Shown one piece after another: positions 1 through 12,745 of a stretch of DNA of 64,000 bases. The notes under the pieces were generated by a model. That model was given only the letters and a program-made list of their open reading frames with translations, made no database searches and had not been told where the DNA came from. Each line of letters begins with the position of its first letter. Within the stretch, counting starts at the first letter, position 1. The stretch lies in NCBI RefSeq assembly GCF_021018805.1, contig NC_086248.1, positions 26,544,922 to 26,608,921 of the forward strand, written 5' to 3'. The translations under genes were made by a program, and so were the position numbers. The stretch is from Prinia subflava (lineage: Eukaryota; Chordata; Aves; Passeriformes; Cisticolidae).

Positions 1-3000
1 AAGAAAGTTTCCCAGGCACTTCACAGTCTAAGAAAAAGCCAGGTTAATGTGTGTTTCAAAGCAGAAGCTAATGATACTGACAATCAAAGTGGTAGAAGGA
101 TAAATAACTTCTCCCACCTGAATTAATTATATCAAAATATAAATTCCTCACAGAATCGATTCTTCAGTTAAAGGAAGAGAAATACCTTCCTTCCTATGAT
201 GTGTTCCACAAAGGAGTTTCTTGCAGACTCTCAGAAAAGTGGTGTAGATGTTTAGAGTTGACATCTCTCTCTTTTTTCCTCTCTCTCTTTCACAACTATC
301 AAAGAGGACTATTTAACAAATGTATGTGTGGATTTCAGTGAATATTCTCTTTAATCAAATGACTCAATTTGCAGCACAAGTTTTCTTACTGCTGGTATGC
401 AGAACTAGACCTAAACTGGCTAGTCTTTAAACAAACAGCTATCTGATGTTCTGTTTTGTTCTTTCTTCTCTGGATATGTGAAAACTATATATTAAGCATC
501 TGCCTGAAATTTACTTAGAAAACAAGAATTTAGAAAAAAAATATTATAGCAATTAAAATTAAATAATAATCATCGCTGGTTCTTCTTTCCTTCAGCCCCC
601 ATGAAACAGGTTGTCTAATGAACTATATGGAACAAAGATTCCCAGTACACCTGAGCTCCTGTGAAATTTCTGGTCACAGAGATGGACAGAGTATAATACA
701 AAATACAGATTATGCACCAGAAGCTCAATGTCACATTTTAAAATTCTTTGCCTCAGAACTTTTAGTCTTTTGAATATTTTTTTTAAGGTAGGTAAATACT
801 ACATCCACTGACATGTAGGAAAAAAGGAGTTATGCAAATTAACAAGCTAAGTTTAACCAAACTTTTTGGAATGTTGAAAATTTGCTGCTGAGTTAGGAGC
901 TGGTCACCTAGACCAAGAAGAACTGCTCTCTTCTCAGCAAACAGGAGAAAATTCAGCTTAATCCCACAGCAGTCTGAACTGCACGACTTTGCTGCCTGTT
1001 TTGTTCGTGGAGTCCTGCCTTCTGACTCTGTGGTTGTTGGTGCTCATGAGACCAATCAAAGAGAGCCAAACTGGCTTGTTGAGAGATAGATATATTTTCT
1101 TGCCCTTCCCTCTACAACGGCTTTTCTGGACATTCACACAAAGGCTGGCTGATTACTGGCTTTTATTTTCTACTGATTTTCAGTACCTACAGAGCAAATA
1201 GCACTTCCTATTGCTCTCAGCTAAAGCAAACCTGAAGAGAATTGCCAATTGTTACAAGCACACTGAACCAATTTTATTTCTGTATTGATCTTTCACATAA
1301 AGAACAACAGGCTTGAGGAAGAGAATTAAAAAACTGCTTCTTCACAGTTTTATTTTCTTGTTTAGCTTTTCAGAAGCCTGAAATACAACATTTCTACGAT
1401 CTCATTTAGGAAGAAGGCAACACGGCACCTTGATAAGATATTTGGCTCTATACTCTAATGCTATAGTTCCATGTGCTGTGCCAAACCAACAAAAGTAAAG
1501 AAAGTAAACTGTTGACTGAAAAGTCCTCTGTGTAAATCACTGGGTGACCAGATGATGAATTTTAGAGTTTTTTTATATACATTAGAAATAAAAAAAAAAG
1601 AAAATTGAAATGATAGAAATATTGAACAATGTATCAGACTATCCTGAATTTTATTATTTTATTATTCCTTCTGTAATCCAGTGACTCATTTTTCCTTCAT
1701 GTCAGTGATATCTGCACTGTTTCATGCACAATGCCTGGTGTCCCTTCAGCAGTACAGAAATCTCTTCATATTAACATGTATGTGGAGGCACTGTTATTCC
1801 TTCCAAGCAGATCCGAAGGGCCGTGCATCCCACTTCCTCCCTGGAACAGTGGGAGTAGCCAAATATTTTGATATTCTTTGCTACTTCACCCAGCCTGACC
1901 CAGACACAAGGAAAATTGAATCCTATGAGATCACTGACAATGTAGAGAAACCGCAGTGAGTAAGCAATCACATCAACAGTACCTGAAATAGAATGTTTAT
2001 TCAGCACATAGAAAAAGCAAGGCTATGCACCATTAAAGCAGTGTCTACTTTAGTACAGAAAGGGAGGGTTCTAAAGAACTTAGCAAACTTAGGAAATTTA
2101 GGTTAAATGCAGTTTAGAATTTCCATGATATAATAAAAAAATCTCTTACATATGCTTTATCTGCAACACTGCTGAAAGGCAAATAACATAATTTTCAAAG
2201 TAGATGTATCCAGCAAATGGAAATTGGGTTATACAGACTAGTAGAACTTTATTCTTCCTGTTTTTCCTGCAGAAACCCAGAGATTCTTTGAATTTGGAAT
2301 TTTAAAATTATAGCACATAGCCAAATCTAAAAGTAAAATATAAAGAAATGTGCATTCATTATGTTTTATAATGCATACTTTAATTCTGGTGAATTCACAA
2401 CTCACTGTCTTTAGAAAACCTGATAAATTATGGCATGTAGATTCAATAAAATCTCATTGAGAAACAACTGTTGTTAGCAGCATCACTCACTAAGAAAATA
2501 ATAAATAATTACTGCAATTGTCAACAATACAGTGGAACTGTTCCTTTAATGTGATTAATAATCTTATAACTTCCTATGGAAAATGAAATTTTCTGGTTAT
2601 TCTGGAAATTACACTAGTTATTACTTGGTCATGTTTGATAAGAGGGTCTGCCAAACAGGAAGGTTTTAGAATTTTCTGAATTATACAATACTTTAGTCAT
2701 GCTTTTGAAAGTTATAGCATGAAAGTCTAACAGTCTATTCACATATACAATGACTGATATATTTGTACTATGCTTAACAATGAAATACTGAACATACATT
2801 GGATATTACCAGGTCATTGAACATTTGATCCTGTTTAAAGATGTTAAAATGGATATGACAAGATTTTTAAGCATTCCTCATTAATTCTTTTCATTTTATC
2901 ACTTCTGTAGGAAAAAATACAAAGTAAATTTACTGTCTTGAACCACTTGATTCAAGTGGACTTCTTTAAAATCCACAACTGGAATCCATGAAATTCAGAG

Positions 3001-3450
3001 TAGGAGTATGATGGGTATTGCTGAAGTGTTTTACCCTAGGAAAAAATGGACATACCAAAAACACTGCTCCGAGCTGATAATATCCACCTTTGTTATTATT
3101 TTCAAGTGGTCATTTACATTAGAGAGGGAGAATGGTGAAAGAACAACAAAATATTTGGGCAGGAATGCACCTTAACCACAGGAAATATTGAAAAGACCCT
3201 TTCCATTCTACCACTAGCCTATATAGGCACTCTCAATGGGCAGTCAGTATATAAAATATAAAGTTGGCCTCATGTCAAAATGATCACTGACACGACAGAA
3301 TTTGTTTCAGAACTATGAAGCTTTTTTGCTCACCATCATAAAACATTTTTTGTATTTCTTGAAATTTAGTGGAAAGTTAAATCTTCAAGTTTTGTGGTGA
3401 ATGATTGATTATTCTGCATAGCTGTGAGCCAGTTATGCCTATCAGCATTT

Positions 3451-3478
3451 TTTTAGGATGAGTTAATTCATCCTAAAA
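3451..3478. repeat. Perfect 11-bp inverted repeat with 6-nt loop
   Basis: TTTTAGGATGA and TCATCCTAAAA flank GTTAAT. It could form a hairpin on either strand. No transcript, target-site duplication or element around it is seen. Confidence 0.8.
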
Positions 3479-5189
3479 TGGTAAACACAATACAAAATAA
3501 AATATTGTGAAAGTTAGTGCATTTTTTGTATGTTGCTTGATTTTGATTTATTATGCTAAGCTGAACTCACTAATAAGTACAAATATCCTCTAGCAACATT
3601 AGTAATTGAAATGAAATAGGTTACACTCTTAAAACAGATAAGATGGCTAAAAACCTAACGTTTTTCCTGCAGGAAATGTAGTCATCTATAGCACCTCTTA
3701 TTCTATAAATTAAAAATTTTAAATTCTGGTGGATGTCTTCAGGAATAGAGATTAAATGATGCTCTCTTATTTTTTTTTTCAGGACATTGAAGGAGAAACA
3801 GGAGTTTAGTATGTCAATTTCAAGTTAATGATTGGACCATTTTTTTAAGCTAAAGTCAGCATTTTCCCCCAGACATAATTTGATTTAACAGAATGCCTGA
3901 TTTTAACAGAGTATTATTTAACAGAGTAACTTTAAATACATAAGATTACCAACAAAATTCAATTTTTCAAGTTCCATGTTGACCAGGAGATTGGAAGGTG
4001 TGCCATACTAACAGAACTTTCCAAATATTACTTTCCAGTATTATTTTCCATGATGCTAGAGATATTCACAAAATAGATTTCTTTTATCATTAAGACTTAC
4101 AACAATAAAATCTTGAATTTTAAGTAGGCTTGTAGTTGCAGTAATTGTAACAGAAAAAAGCAGTTATCAATGGGATAAAAGACTGTGAGTAACAAAAAAA
4201 GAATATTTTGCAAACTAATTTTTCTATTTTTTCAGCATGTTCACCATTTAACACTGACCACTCAGGGAGGTAATCTAAAGACAAACTGTCAGTTTTTAGC
4301 AGAGTGTCAAAAAGGCCTAGTGAGCAATAAGAGTCTGAGTAATGCATTAATTTTTAAACTTTTGCCAGAAATCCATGTACTTATACAGTCAACTGCTTTA
4401 GATTAATACCTTACTTGAAAATAGGTGAGGTTAGATGGAGTATATATGACTCACCAGAATTTTTTTAAAATAATGTAAGTAATCAATGGCCTCATGTTTT
4501 TTCAGAGCTTTGTCTTTGAAATATGGCAGATCTCCATTGGTCCTCCTTGTTGCTTCCATGGTTCCAGGTAGGGCTCAGCACTCCATCTGTGACTCAGAGC
4601 CCAGTTCGGTGTGGAGCTCTGGATGCCTGGCACTACTCTGTATTACTGAACTGCTAATACAGTTCATATTCTAAAATTTAGATAGGTATGAACAGCTTTG
4701 AAAGAGACTAAAGAAAACTCACACCTAGCAAAAGAACCTCATACCTTCTTTAATGCACTGCTTTCGGTCAGTAGTTTTAGCTTTCGGAGTATGCATCCTT
4801 GTAGGAACACAAATGACATTTAACCTAACTCTGTAATTTGTCCCTAAGAAAACAGCAGATATCACCTATTTTGAGATATAGCCTTTTCATCCAAGATAAA
4901 TGTATAGTGAGGCACTATGAATTGGAAGATGAAAATATTATGGCACCATATACCGTGAACTGCTCTGTGGTGAGCCACTTTGTAATAAACCATCCAAAAC
5001 CACTTAATGATTTTTTTTGTGTACCTCCTTACAGAGAATGAGACACAAAAATAAGCCCTTGACTTATTATAAACTCAGTTAAGCAAAACCCATAGCATTA
5101 ATGTGTTATCAACCTTGCCCTAATACTGAATGCAAAATGCAGCACTACACCAGGTACTGAGAAGAAAACTTTACCCCAGATGAAACCGG

Positions 5190-5262
5190 GACAGCTGGCT
5201 TGAGCAGGAATGTTGGAAGGACTTCCAGAGGTCCTTTCCAGCCTAAAGAATCACTTGATCCC
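5190..5262 (+). mobile_element. CR1 3'-end relic
   Basis: GGCTTGAGCAGGAATGTTGG followed by ACTTCCAGAGGTCCTTTCCA and GCCTAAAGAATCA matches the last ~70 bp of a CR1. Confidence 0.75.
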
Positions 5263-8200
5263 ATCCTTCTGTGCTCTTGGGTCATTCCTTTAAGGTCAGT
5301 GAGTGTAACAAAACCCAGTTTAAACCCAGAGCATGAAGGGTACAGGAATTCAAACATCTGTTCTTCAAGTCAGTAGCTAATGAGCTTGAACAGCCATAGC
5401 AGTTGGGTTGTTGGCTTTGACAGATCACTGATGAAATATTGCACACTGCTGATGAATGAAGGAAAAAAAAAGTTTCAGAAAGTGGCTTATGTTTCCAAAC
5501 ACATTGAATGTTCTGTTCACACACAAAAGCTGAAATTGAAACAAACAGAAAAGATAATATTTTCTATATTCTTTATGAGAATCCATTTTCTTGAGTTATC
5601 CTAGATAATATGCCACATGGAATGATTTAACTAGCTGATGCCAATGTTCCAAATTTTTGTTTTAAAATTTAATTGCACATATAAGAATTAGTATTCATTA
5701 GCTTGATGTAATGCATCTCTTATGGGATTATTTTTTAAGATTGAATAGATGTAGTTATCACTTGTGTAAAACTGTAACAGCTTGATTAATGAAACTGGGA
5801 TTAAGTCTTTCAGAGAACAAACACTACATAGGTGTACAGGGCAAAAGTGTTCCTACCTTATAGTGGCAAATGTGATGATTTTATGAAATTTTCAATTGCT
5901 ATAGAAAATGCAGTAAACATAAGTGCATGTAGTTGTATATATGTCCTAAAAAATAATCACAAGTTTTCTTCGAAATTTGTTAGATATAATTAATATCCCA
6001 GAGCATTTCCAGTTCCATACCCACAACATGGGTATAATTCATGTGCTGACTTAAAATTCAAAATTAAGATACAGAGTATGTAAAATATTGTTTTTTAAAG
6101 CCACATCTAAATGTGTTTTCCTTAACAATTTTATGAATTTATATAATAAAATAAAAATTCTTAAATCTATCCCAGACTGTTTTCACTGTTAAGCTTCAAA
6201 TAATTTTGAAAAGATTAGGTGTGATGACAGTGACATTGTGTGTAGTTGTCTCAAGTCATTTACCAAATCACTTTTCCATTTCTCATTCATCACATAATTG
6301 ATTATGTTGGAACTCAGTATTGCACATATGAAACCTAGGCTACACTATATACCTCCTGAGATACAAAACCTGCTGCTCAGATGTTTCTAAATCATAAAAA
6401 AATCCTATATTTCTAGGTAACTGGTGATGTTGAAGGCAATGGCAAGACATAAGATAATTAGGGGGATTTTTTTGTTTGTTTACTGATTTAATGTAATTTT
6501 AGGTAATACTTTCATGCTCTGCAAGATACCCAACACCTGTAAATAATAATAAAAATATGCACTAATATGAAAACCTATATATCTCTGAAATAATGACATG
6601 AAATAGATAAACACTATGACTAAAAATGAGCTAACATATTTTATGGAGAGTGGTTTACATATTTTTTTTAGAAACACATTTTCAGAATGCACATGCAAGA
6701 AAAAGCTTTGTGGAATAGTTCAAGCAATGATTTTCTTTTTCTGTGGAAAGGGAGGAAGTAGAAGTGTAGGTAAAATCATGGACACTCACAATATAATCAT
6801 GTAACTGGTACTTAATACATTACATCTTGCCAAAATTTCCATGTGGAGGTACAAAAACATGCTGAGGACTTTCACAGTTCAGAATGTGCCATCTGCTTTT
6901 GAAGCTGGAAGACTAAACAATAAACTTCAGTAGCTTCTGTACCACTGTATGGTCTTGGTGAGAGCTGGCCAAATTAAGTAGATAATGTATTTAACAAACA
7001 AACTCTTTTAAGGACAGCTAAAGGTGTCCTTCTCAGCCAAGAGTAAATGCTCACATCCATACTACTGATTAAAATGTGACAGAAAACTGGAAACAACTGC
7101 TTTCAATATGTTCATTTGGAAGAGACATGAAATGTAAAAGTACATAATTCCATGATATAGCTCTGTGGGGATGGGCACTATGTTCATAAAATTCCAGAGA
7201 AAAATTCTGAAAGTTCTGCAGGTAAATAAGATGGAAGAGTGATGCTGTCACAGACAGGGAAGATCTTAATTAATGCTTGCTTGGAATCTCACAAACAGAA
7301 AAAGACCCTCTTTATCACACCCCTGTGCAAAACAGACAAAAATATCACTTAGCGACAAAAATCTAAGATGCCTAAAAATTATCAGTACTCATATTCCAAA
7401 AGTGACAATTCACCTTATTATCTAGAAAAACCAAAATCCTGACGACTTGATTATCTCAATCTCTTCTACTGAACTAAAGAAACACCATTTGTCCCCATGA
7501 CAGTCATAACATTTTAACCACTAAGTAGAGCAAATTTTACATCAGGCAAATGCATTTCAGAACCCACTCATAGAATGAAATGTGTTTGAATTAATGTTCT
7601 TTGAATAACTTTAAAGAACAAATCCATAAAACCAATCCAAACTACATTTCAAGTATGTGCTCAAAGCTTTAACTGAAAAAACCAATACAATCTCAATTAT
7701 GAAAAAACAAACAAAAGAATATACTCGAATGCACATTTTCAAACCAGTAATCAAATCATCTTAAAATAAACAGAAATAGAAATGAGTGAAACTGCATTGA
7801 ACTAGGTTTCTATTTTCTTTATGCAAGGCAAAAAAAGTAAGCAATCAGAGCTTTATTGACTTTCTTCTATAAAGCTGTTGTTTCACAAGGATCATAAAGA
7901 CAATGACTGAACATTTAAAACTCATTTAATCTTCATCAGGTTTGAGAAAATGGCCATATCTAAGGAAACTAATCATACAGTTAAAAAAAGCAATAGCTCT
8001 AAACTATGGGAATGTATTAGTTTCCTGCACATGTGGATTAAAAAGAATAAGTTTGAAAACCAGAAAGTCTGCTTCTATAGATATTATTGGATGAGTTTAA
8101 CCACTGGAGTCATAGCTGCAACCAAAACTAGAATAACTGTCAAATATGATCTTCCAAACTAATGCAAAGTCAAATGTAACAAATGTATTGTTCCCCTGCT

Positions 8201-10165
8201 GGAAAGCCTTGAAACGGAAACAAAAAATGGTCATTTATTCTCCTCTTTGACTGTTTTCCTGCATTATAGGGAAAAAAACCCCATGCAAAAACCCCATTAA
8301 TTTTGCAGGTAAAGTGTACAGATAGAATTATCTATCTCCAACAGCCTCTGAGAACAAAAATCAACAGTTTTGTCACGGGTTCATATTTTATATCTTACAA
8401 TACAAGATCTTGGGATGCTACAACTGCCTTGTCAAGTTTGCTTTTTCCTTTGACAGAGGTTAAGGATGATTGCTGAAGGATTACAATTTTATTGCTGCTT
8501 GGTGAAGGATATACTGCTCTCTCTACATTTTAGAAGGACTCACAAGAATAATCACACGTCATTTTGAAGGCCAAGCCCATAAACTCAAATTCATGTAAAT
8601 CCCTGCTATTCAGTCTACAATCACACCTTGCAAGTTATTTGGTATGCCATTGTTTCAAAGATAGCAGCATAAAATTCCAGTAAACAAAGGAAATGTGTAA
8701 ATTGAACTGACATTATTTTTTGGTGTAACAGCAAGGAGAATGAGGCCATAAATACAGAGGTGTTAATTTTAAGGTAGAAAAAGAAGCAAATAAATATTTT
8801 GGTGTAAACTTGAATATCTAGAATCAATTTTTAGTTGCAGTTAGATGCATTTGTCGCTAAGATATTACTGGAGTTTGAAATCTACACAGGGTTTTAATGG
8901 CTTGAATGTATGAAGGAAAGAAAATATTACCACAGCTTATACAGTGCAGACATTTATCTGACCAATGTCTCACACAAGAGAAGTATCTGGGATTAAAAAA
9001 CAACCTTAGAATAGTTTTGTAGTATTGAGCTGCATAAATCTATCAGGTATTTTCTGAGATAAAAAACCCTCTTTAGCTGCTGGAGCAAAAGGAGAGGAAG
9101 TGATATAATTGTCTTTGTAAATTTTATATACTTTTACAATCTGTACAAAACTCCTGTAATAAATACACTGTCAGCTGATAAGATTTGAAAGTATGCTATG
9201 TGACTTTGCTCCATTAATACTAGTTGTTAATATTAAGCGTAAAAGGAAAAAAATCCCTGTTTTAAATGCAGAAAAAGAGTAATATAGAGATCTGTAGCTG
9301 AGAAGAAATAGAAGATGGAAGCAAAACAGTTTCTGAAATGGCAGCTCCTATTAGCCTTCCATGTACTGAAAAAAGGATTTATATTCTAACAAGTTTGTTT
9401 CTAAAAGAAGTGGTAAATCTTATGAGTTAAGCACACAATCTAACAAAAAAAGCTGAACATTCTCTTCACCCCATATCAATCTACTTTATGTACTGAGATC
9501 AACAAACCTCTGTCATTTTAGAATTTATCAACATTTACATCAAAGAGAAACAGCTCACAAAAAAAACATAAAAATACTCAATTTTGCTTTGATTTTCCTT
9601 TTTTTTAGTAAAAGGCAATTTTGAGAAGTCTAACATGCATGTTTCATGGCAACTTTTGCAGCAGTCTCCTTCATATACCATCCTTTGACAGCAAAAATAG
9701 TCCTAGCTAAGGCTTCCTTTAATTTAATAATTTGTGCATTACATTCCCTCACATCACAAATGTTTACATTCAGGTGCAGCAATTATCTTTAATACTTAAA
9801 CTATGTAAAAAATAAAATATTATCTTAATCACAGTAATTTTATATTTTATATGAGTATCAGATTTATTTCTAAATATTTCTGAAGTAAAGGTTGAATACT
9901 TTATCATTATTTAACCTCCCTAATACAAATATAACCAAATCCCCTATATTATTTCTGGTTTACCTCTTACCTAGCTTGCACATATGAAATTCCATGACTG
10001 GAAAAGGGTTAATTCGTTACCAAAACATGATACCAATGCCCATCTCAAAATCATAAATCAACAATTCTGAGAACTTTTGTTTGTACAAGATGAAAAATTG
10101 CAGTAGTGATTAGCAACTCTTGTACAACGCTGATAGGATGGTGGCAAATGTACATATAACAAATT

Positions 10166-10216
10166 TTAGAATCATAGTTGTTTGGATAAAACTTTTAAAA
10201 CCAAGTCCATCCTGTA
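10166..10216 (-). mobile_element. CR1 3'-end relic, minus orientation
   Basis: TAGAATCATAGTTGTTTGGA, then AAAACTTTTAAAACCAAGTC on the plus strand, resembles the reverse complement of a CR1 terminus. Short and diverged. Confidence 0.5.
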
Positions 10217-10569
10217 ATGTGAGATGTTGTTAGCATGCCCATTTTTAATTTTTTATCTTAAACAATAGATTGGTCTTGCACTTAGCACTAAAATGTGATG
10301 ACAAATCTAATTTATTCAATGTGTTAATTAATAAGGATAAAATATAAGGCCCCCATTTTTAACCTCCAAAATTATGTTTAAACTGTTTCAATTCTCAAAC
10401 TGACTCAATGTGTAGCTGTAAATGTATCTGGACTTTGGATGATTCATAAGTTCTCCAAAGGACTGAAATAATCTGTGTGAACTAAAATGTATTTTCAATC
10501 AAGAAATCAAGGAGACTGCCTTTTGAAAAAGGTTTCCAAATTTGCTTACCTATTTGACTCTCTTTTTAT

Positions 10570-10570
<1 letters not shown>

Positions 10571-10611
<41 letters not shown>
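10571..10611 (+). repeat. 41-nt poly(A) homopolymer (poly(T) in the EYS transcript)
   Basis: Forty-one uninterrupted A on the plus strand. In the EYS transcript this is a poly(U) run starting 77 nt downstream of the exon that ends at 10688. No retroposon body is recognisable next to it, and its true length may be affected by sequencing error. Confidence 0.95.
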
Positions 10612-10613
<2 letters not shown>

Positions 10614-10687
10614 AGTGAAATCACATTTTATTGCTCAATATAGTTAACTACAATTCTTTTTAATGTAGGCCAGTGGTAAATTCTTAC

Positions 10688-10841
10688 CTTATTGTGATAG
10701 GGATGAGTACACCCTTGCTGACAGATTGGTTCAGGGACACAGTCAGAATGTTCTGAGAGTTTCCACAACCTAATCGAACTGTTGGTCTTCCCTCCACAAG
10801 ATACAGGTGAAGAAACTGCTGTCCAAAATTTCTTTCACCAG
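10688..10841 (-). CDS. EYS: EYS internal exon: middle part of the same laminin G-like domain
   Basis: This 154-bp exon encodes 50 whole codons, from GERNFGQQ to IPITI, and ends with two bases (AG) of an Arg codon that is completed outside the window. FLHLYLVEGRPTV and GCGNSQNILTVS are the core strands of the EYS laminin G domain begun in the previous exon; I recognise them as close to human EYS. One cysteine (GCGNS) and one sequon (NQS) are present. The acceptor is TTTTCAAAG|CT (AG at 10843-10842), with a T-rich but purine-interrupted tract, so it looks weaker than the other two. The donor is AAG|GTAAGA (GT at 10687-10686), close to consensus. Just downstream in the intron lies a 41-nt homopolymer, described separately. 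A solo LTR in the sense orientation ends about 575 bp upstream of the acceptor. No stop or frameshift is seen. Confidence 0.94.
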
Positions 10842-11416
10842 CTTTGAAAACAAAACCAGAGATAGTCACATTTCTGAAAGTGTAGGACTTCACAGAACTA
10901 TTTCACACTACTGGAACACCATCAGACATGATGCCTGTGTGACATTGGGTCTTTTCTATCCATATAAAGGACTCATCTTGAGTGACTGATAAAAAAATCA
11001 GACTCTTTAAATCTCTGTATTTAGCTGATAACACTTAAAAGTAAAAAAAAAAACAAAACTAAAAGACAAAATTTACTCAATACCACTGAAGTTGCATCAG
11101 TCTTACAGAGGTCTTAATATTAATTGAACTTTTCTCTATATCCAACAGTATCAACAAAGGTGACAATAAAAAACCCAAATCACATTCATTCAGTTTTTCA
11201 AATAAGTTGTAGAAAATAAAAATTGTAATAGAACATAAAATAGATTTAAAGATTATGAGAAAATCACCTTTCTCAATTAATGATATATTTAAGACTTGAA
11301 GAGAAGAAAAATTATTTACAGAACATCAAACATACTGTTACTTGCACTCTTAAAAATATGAATAAAAATATGCTTAAGTTCACTCCCACTGAATAGTTTT
11401 TTATACATTGTAAAAA

Positions 11417-12248
11417 TGACAGCTCTCAGGGTTGTTGTTTTCCTGAGATTCTCCTTGGGGTTGCTGTTCCCCAAGGTACTAAGGGTCCCCCCAAGGTTGC
11501 TGTTCCCTGGGAGTTTCCTCGGGGTTGCTGTTCCCAGAGGTAATAAGGTTTGCAGTCTTCTCTTCGCCCTGGGTGTTTCACACCGAAGCCAGAGACGACA
11601 AGTTGAGTCCAGCAGTTCATGTTATCAAGCTGTTTATTCTTAATTATCTATCAGTTCTTGTCCAGCTTTGCAAGGCGTCCCCAGCAGAGCAGGACACGCG
11701 GCTGGACTGGGCGGATCAGAGAACCCCGCACCTTAAGTACGGTACCCTTGACCCAACCACTGTCCACAAAGTACTTTTTATTTACAAAATTGTACCAATA
11801 CCTACTACCTATGCTAACATGTCAGTTCTACTCTAAACCAATCTCTAAAACCCAACTCAGCACAAGATGGGGGACGAGAGCAAGGACAAGGAGGACAGGG
11901 GCCACTCCCCAATTCCTCCATCTTGCCTCTTCAGCCCCATATACTAAGAATCCTAATTTCTATATTTATATTCTATAATAAACCATCCTCTACTTATTTT
12001 AAATGTTTAGGATTTGTGATTCTTCCTGCATGTGAGTGTTCACTCCCATGGACAGGAATCAGAGTCAGTGTCCTCCTGGGATCTGTGTGGGTCTAACTGA
12101 ACCCCCTGTACAGATCCCAGACCCCCCTGTGCAGTCTTCAAACCCTCCAGGGTGGCCAGAGGGATATCCTGGACTCCAACAGACAGCAAAATATTTATAT
12201 TTAAGTGATGGATGATACATGGCTCTTCTACAAAACAAAGGACTGACA
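11417..12248 (-). mobile_element. Solo LTR of an avian endogenous retrovirus, sense to EYS
   Basis: This block is clearly richer in GC than the surrounding intron. Read on the minus strand it has LTR architecture: a long U3-like part, two AATAAA signals (at 11782-11777 and 11638-11633), and a downstream GC-rich part with several imperfect copies of a GGAACAGCAACC-type motif before a terminal CA near 11418-11417. The general character matches LTRs common in passerine genomes. No gag, pol or env sequence is attached, so it is a solo LTR. The upper boundary is uncertain (somewhere about 12030-12254), and I could not identify a clear target-site duplication. Open frames of 64-119 codons inside it are not genes. 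Confidence 0.62.
11429..11547 (-). repeat. Imperfect ~30-bp tandem repeat inside the LTR
   Basis: On the plus strand the motif GGTTGCTGTTCCC recurs at about 11459, 11495 and 11523. A more diverged version (GGTTGTTGTTTTCC) lies near 11430. Spacing is roughly 28-36 bp, and each copy is followed by a G/A/T-rich spacer. It lies near the 3' end of the LTR as read on the minus strand. Confidence 0.6.
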
Positions 12249-12469
12249 CCTACAATTTCAAATGATACTGAGTGAATGTACCCTTTGAATATGGCTGTAT
12301 TTGATTTTCATAAAAGGTAAGAGAGTTCCTGTTTACAATGTTTATTCCCCTTTAAGACAAATAGTTAAAATATTAACCTGATTTTTCACTGTCTTTTACT
12401 ATATTTAACTGAATTAAAACTACTAAGTGAGTCACAAAACTGAATTTACTGCGCGTATTGTTTGACATA

Positions 12470-12745
12470 TGACTGCCTCTGAGTAGGAGGCCCTGGGCAC
12501 TGGCATGGGTATCAGTTAAGTAGAAATCTTACACCAGCATTTGGGGGACCCTCAGCTGTGGAGTGCCTGGGTTTGGGGTGGGAGTCTTGAGTGAGTCTGT
12601 CCATGAACCATGAGTAGCAGTCCCCCGGAGTGGCTCAGAAGGGCTGGGATCTGGGCTGGGTTCCAGCTGGGGTAGGAGCCTGGAGGTGCTGGGTAGGAGC
12701 TCCCAGGGCTGGAGCTGCTGGAGGGGGCCACTGTTCAGAACATCC
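12470..12745. other. GC-rich island, origin unknown
   Basis: G-rich on the plus strand, with many GCTGGG and GGAGG words, 220 bp beyond the LTR at 11417-12248. It could be a second repeat or a remnant of the same insertion. The 62-codon frame at 12630-12818 is Gly/Trp-rich and looks non-coding. Confidence 0.35.

Larger units (their letters stand above)
1..10687 (-). other. EYS: EYS intron downstream of the 10688-10841 exon (partial)
   Basis: AT-rich intronic sequence with no exon that I can recognise. It holds a short CR1 relic near 5190-5262, a CR1 tail relic near 10166-10216, a poly(A) run at 10571-10611 and an 11-bp inverted repeat at 3451-3478. Short open frames (the longest about 92 codons, at 1681-1959) show no recognisable domain, and their residue mix is typical of translated intron. 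Confidence 0.8.

Noticed and set aside
11416..12249. Frames of 64-119 codons in the LTR region
   Set aside because: By-products of LTR composition; they overlap on both strands and show no retroviral domain.
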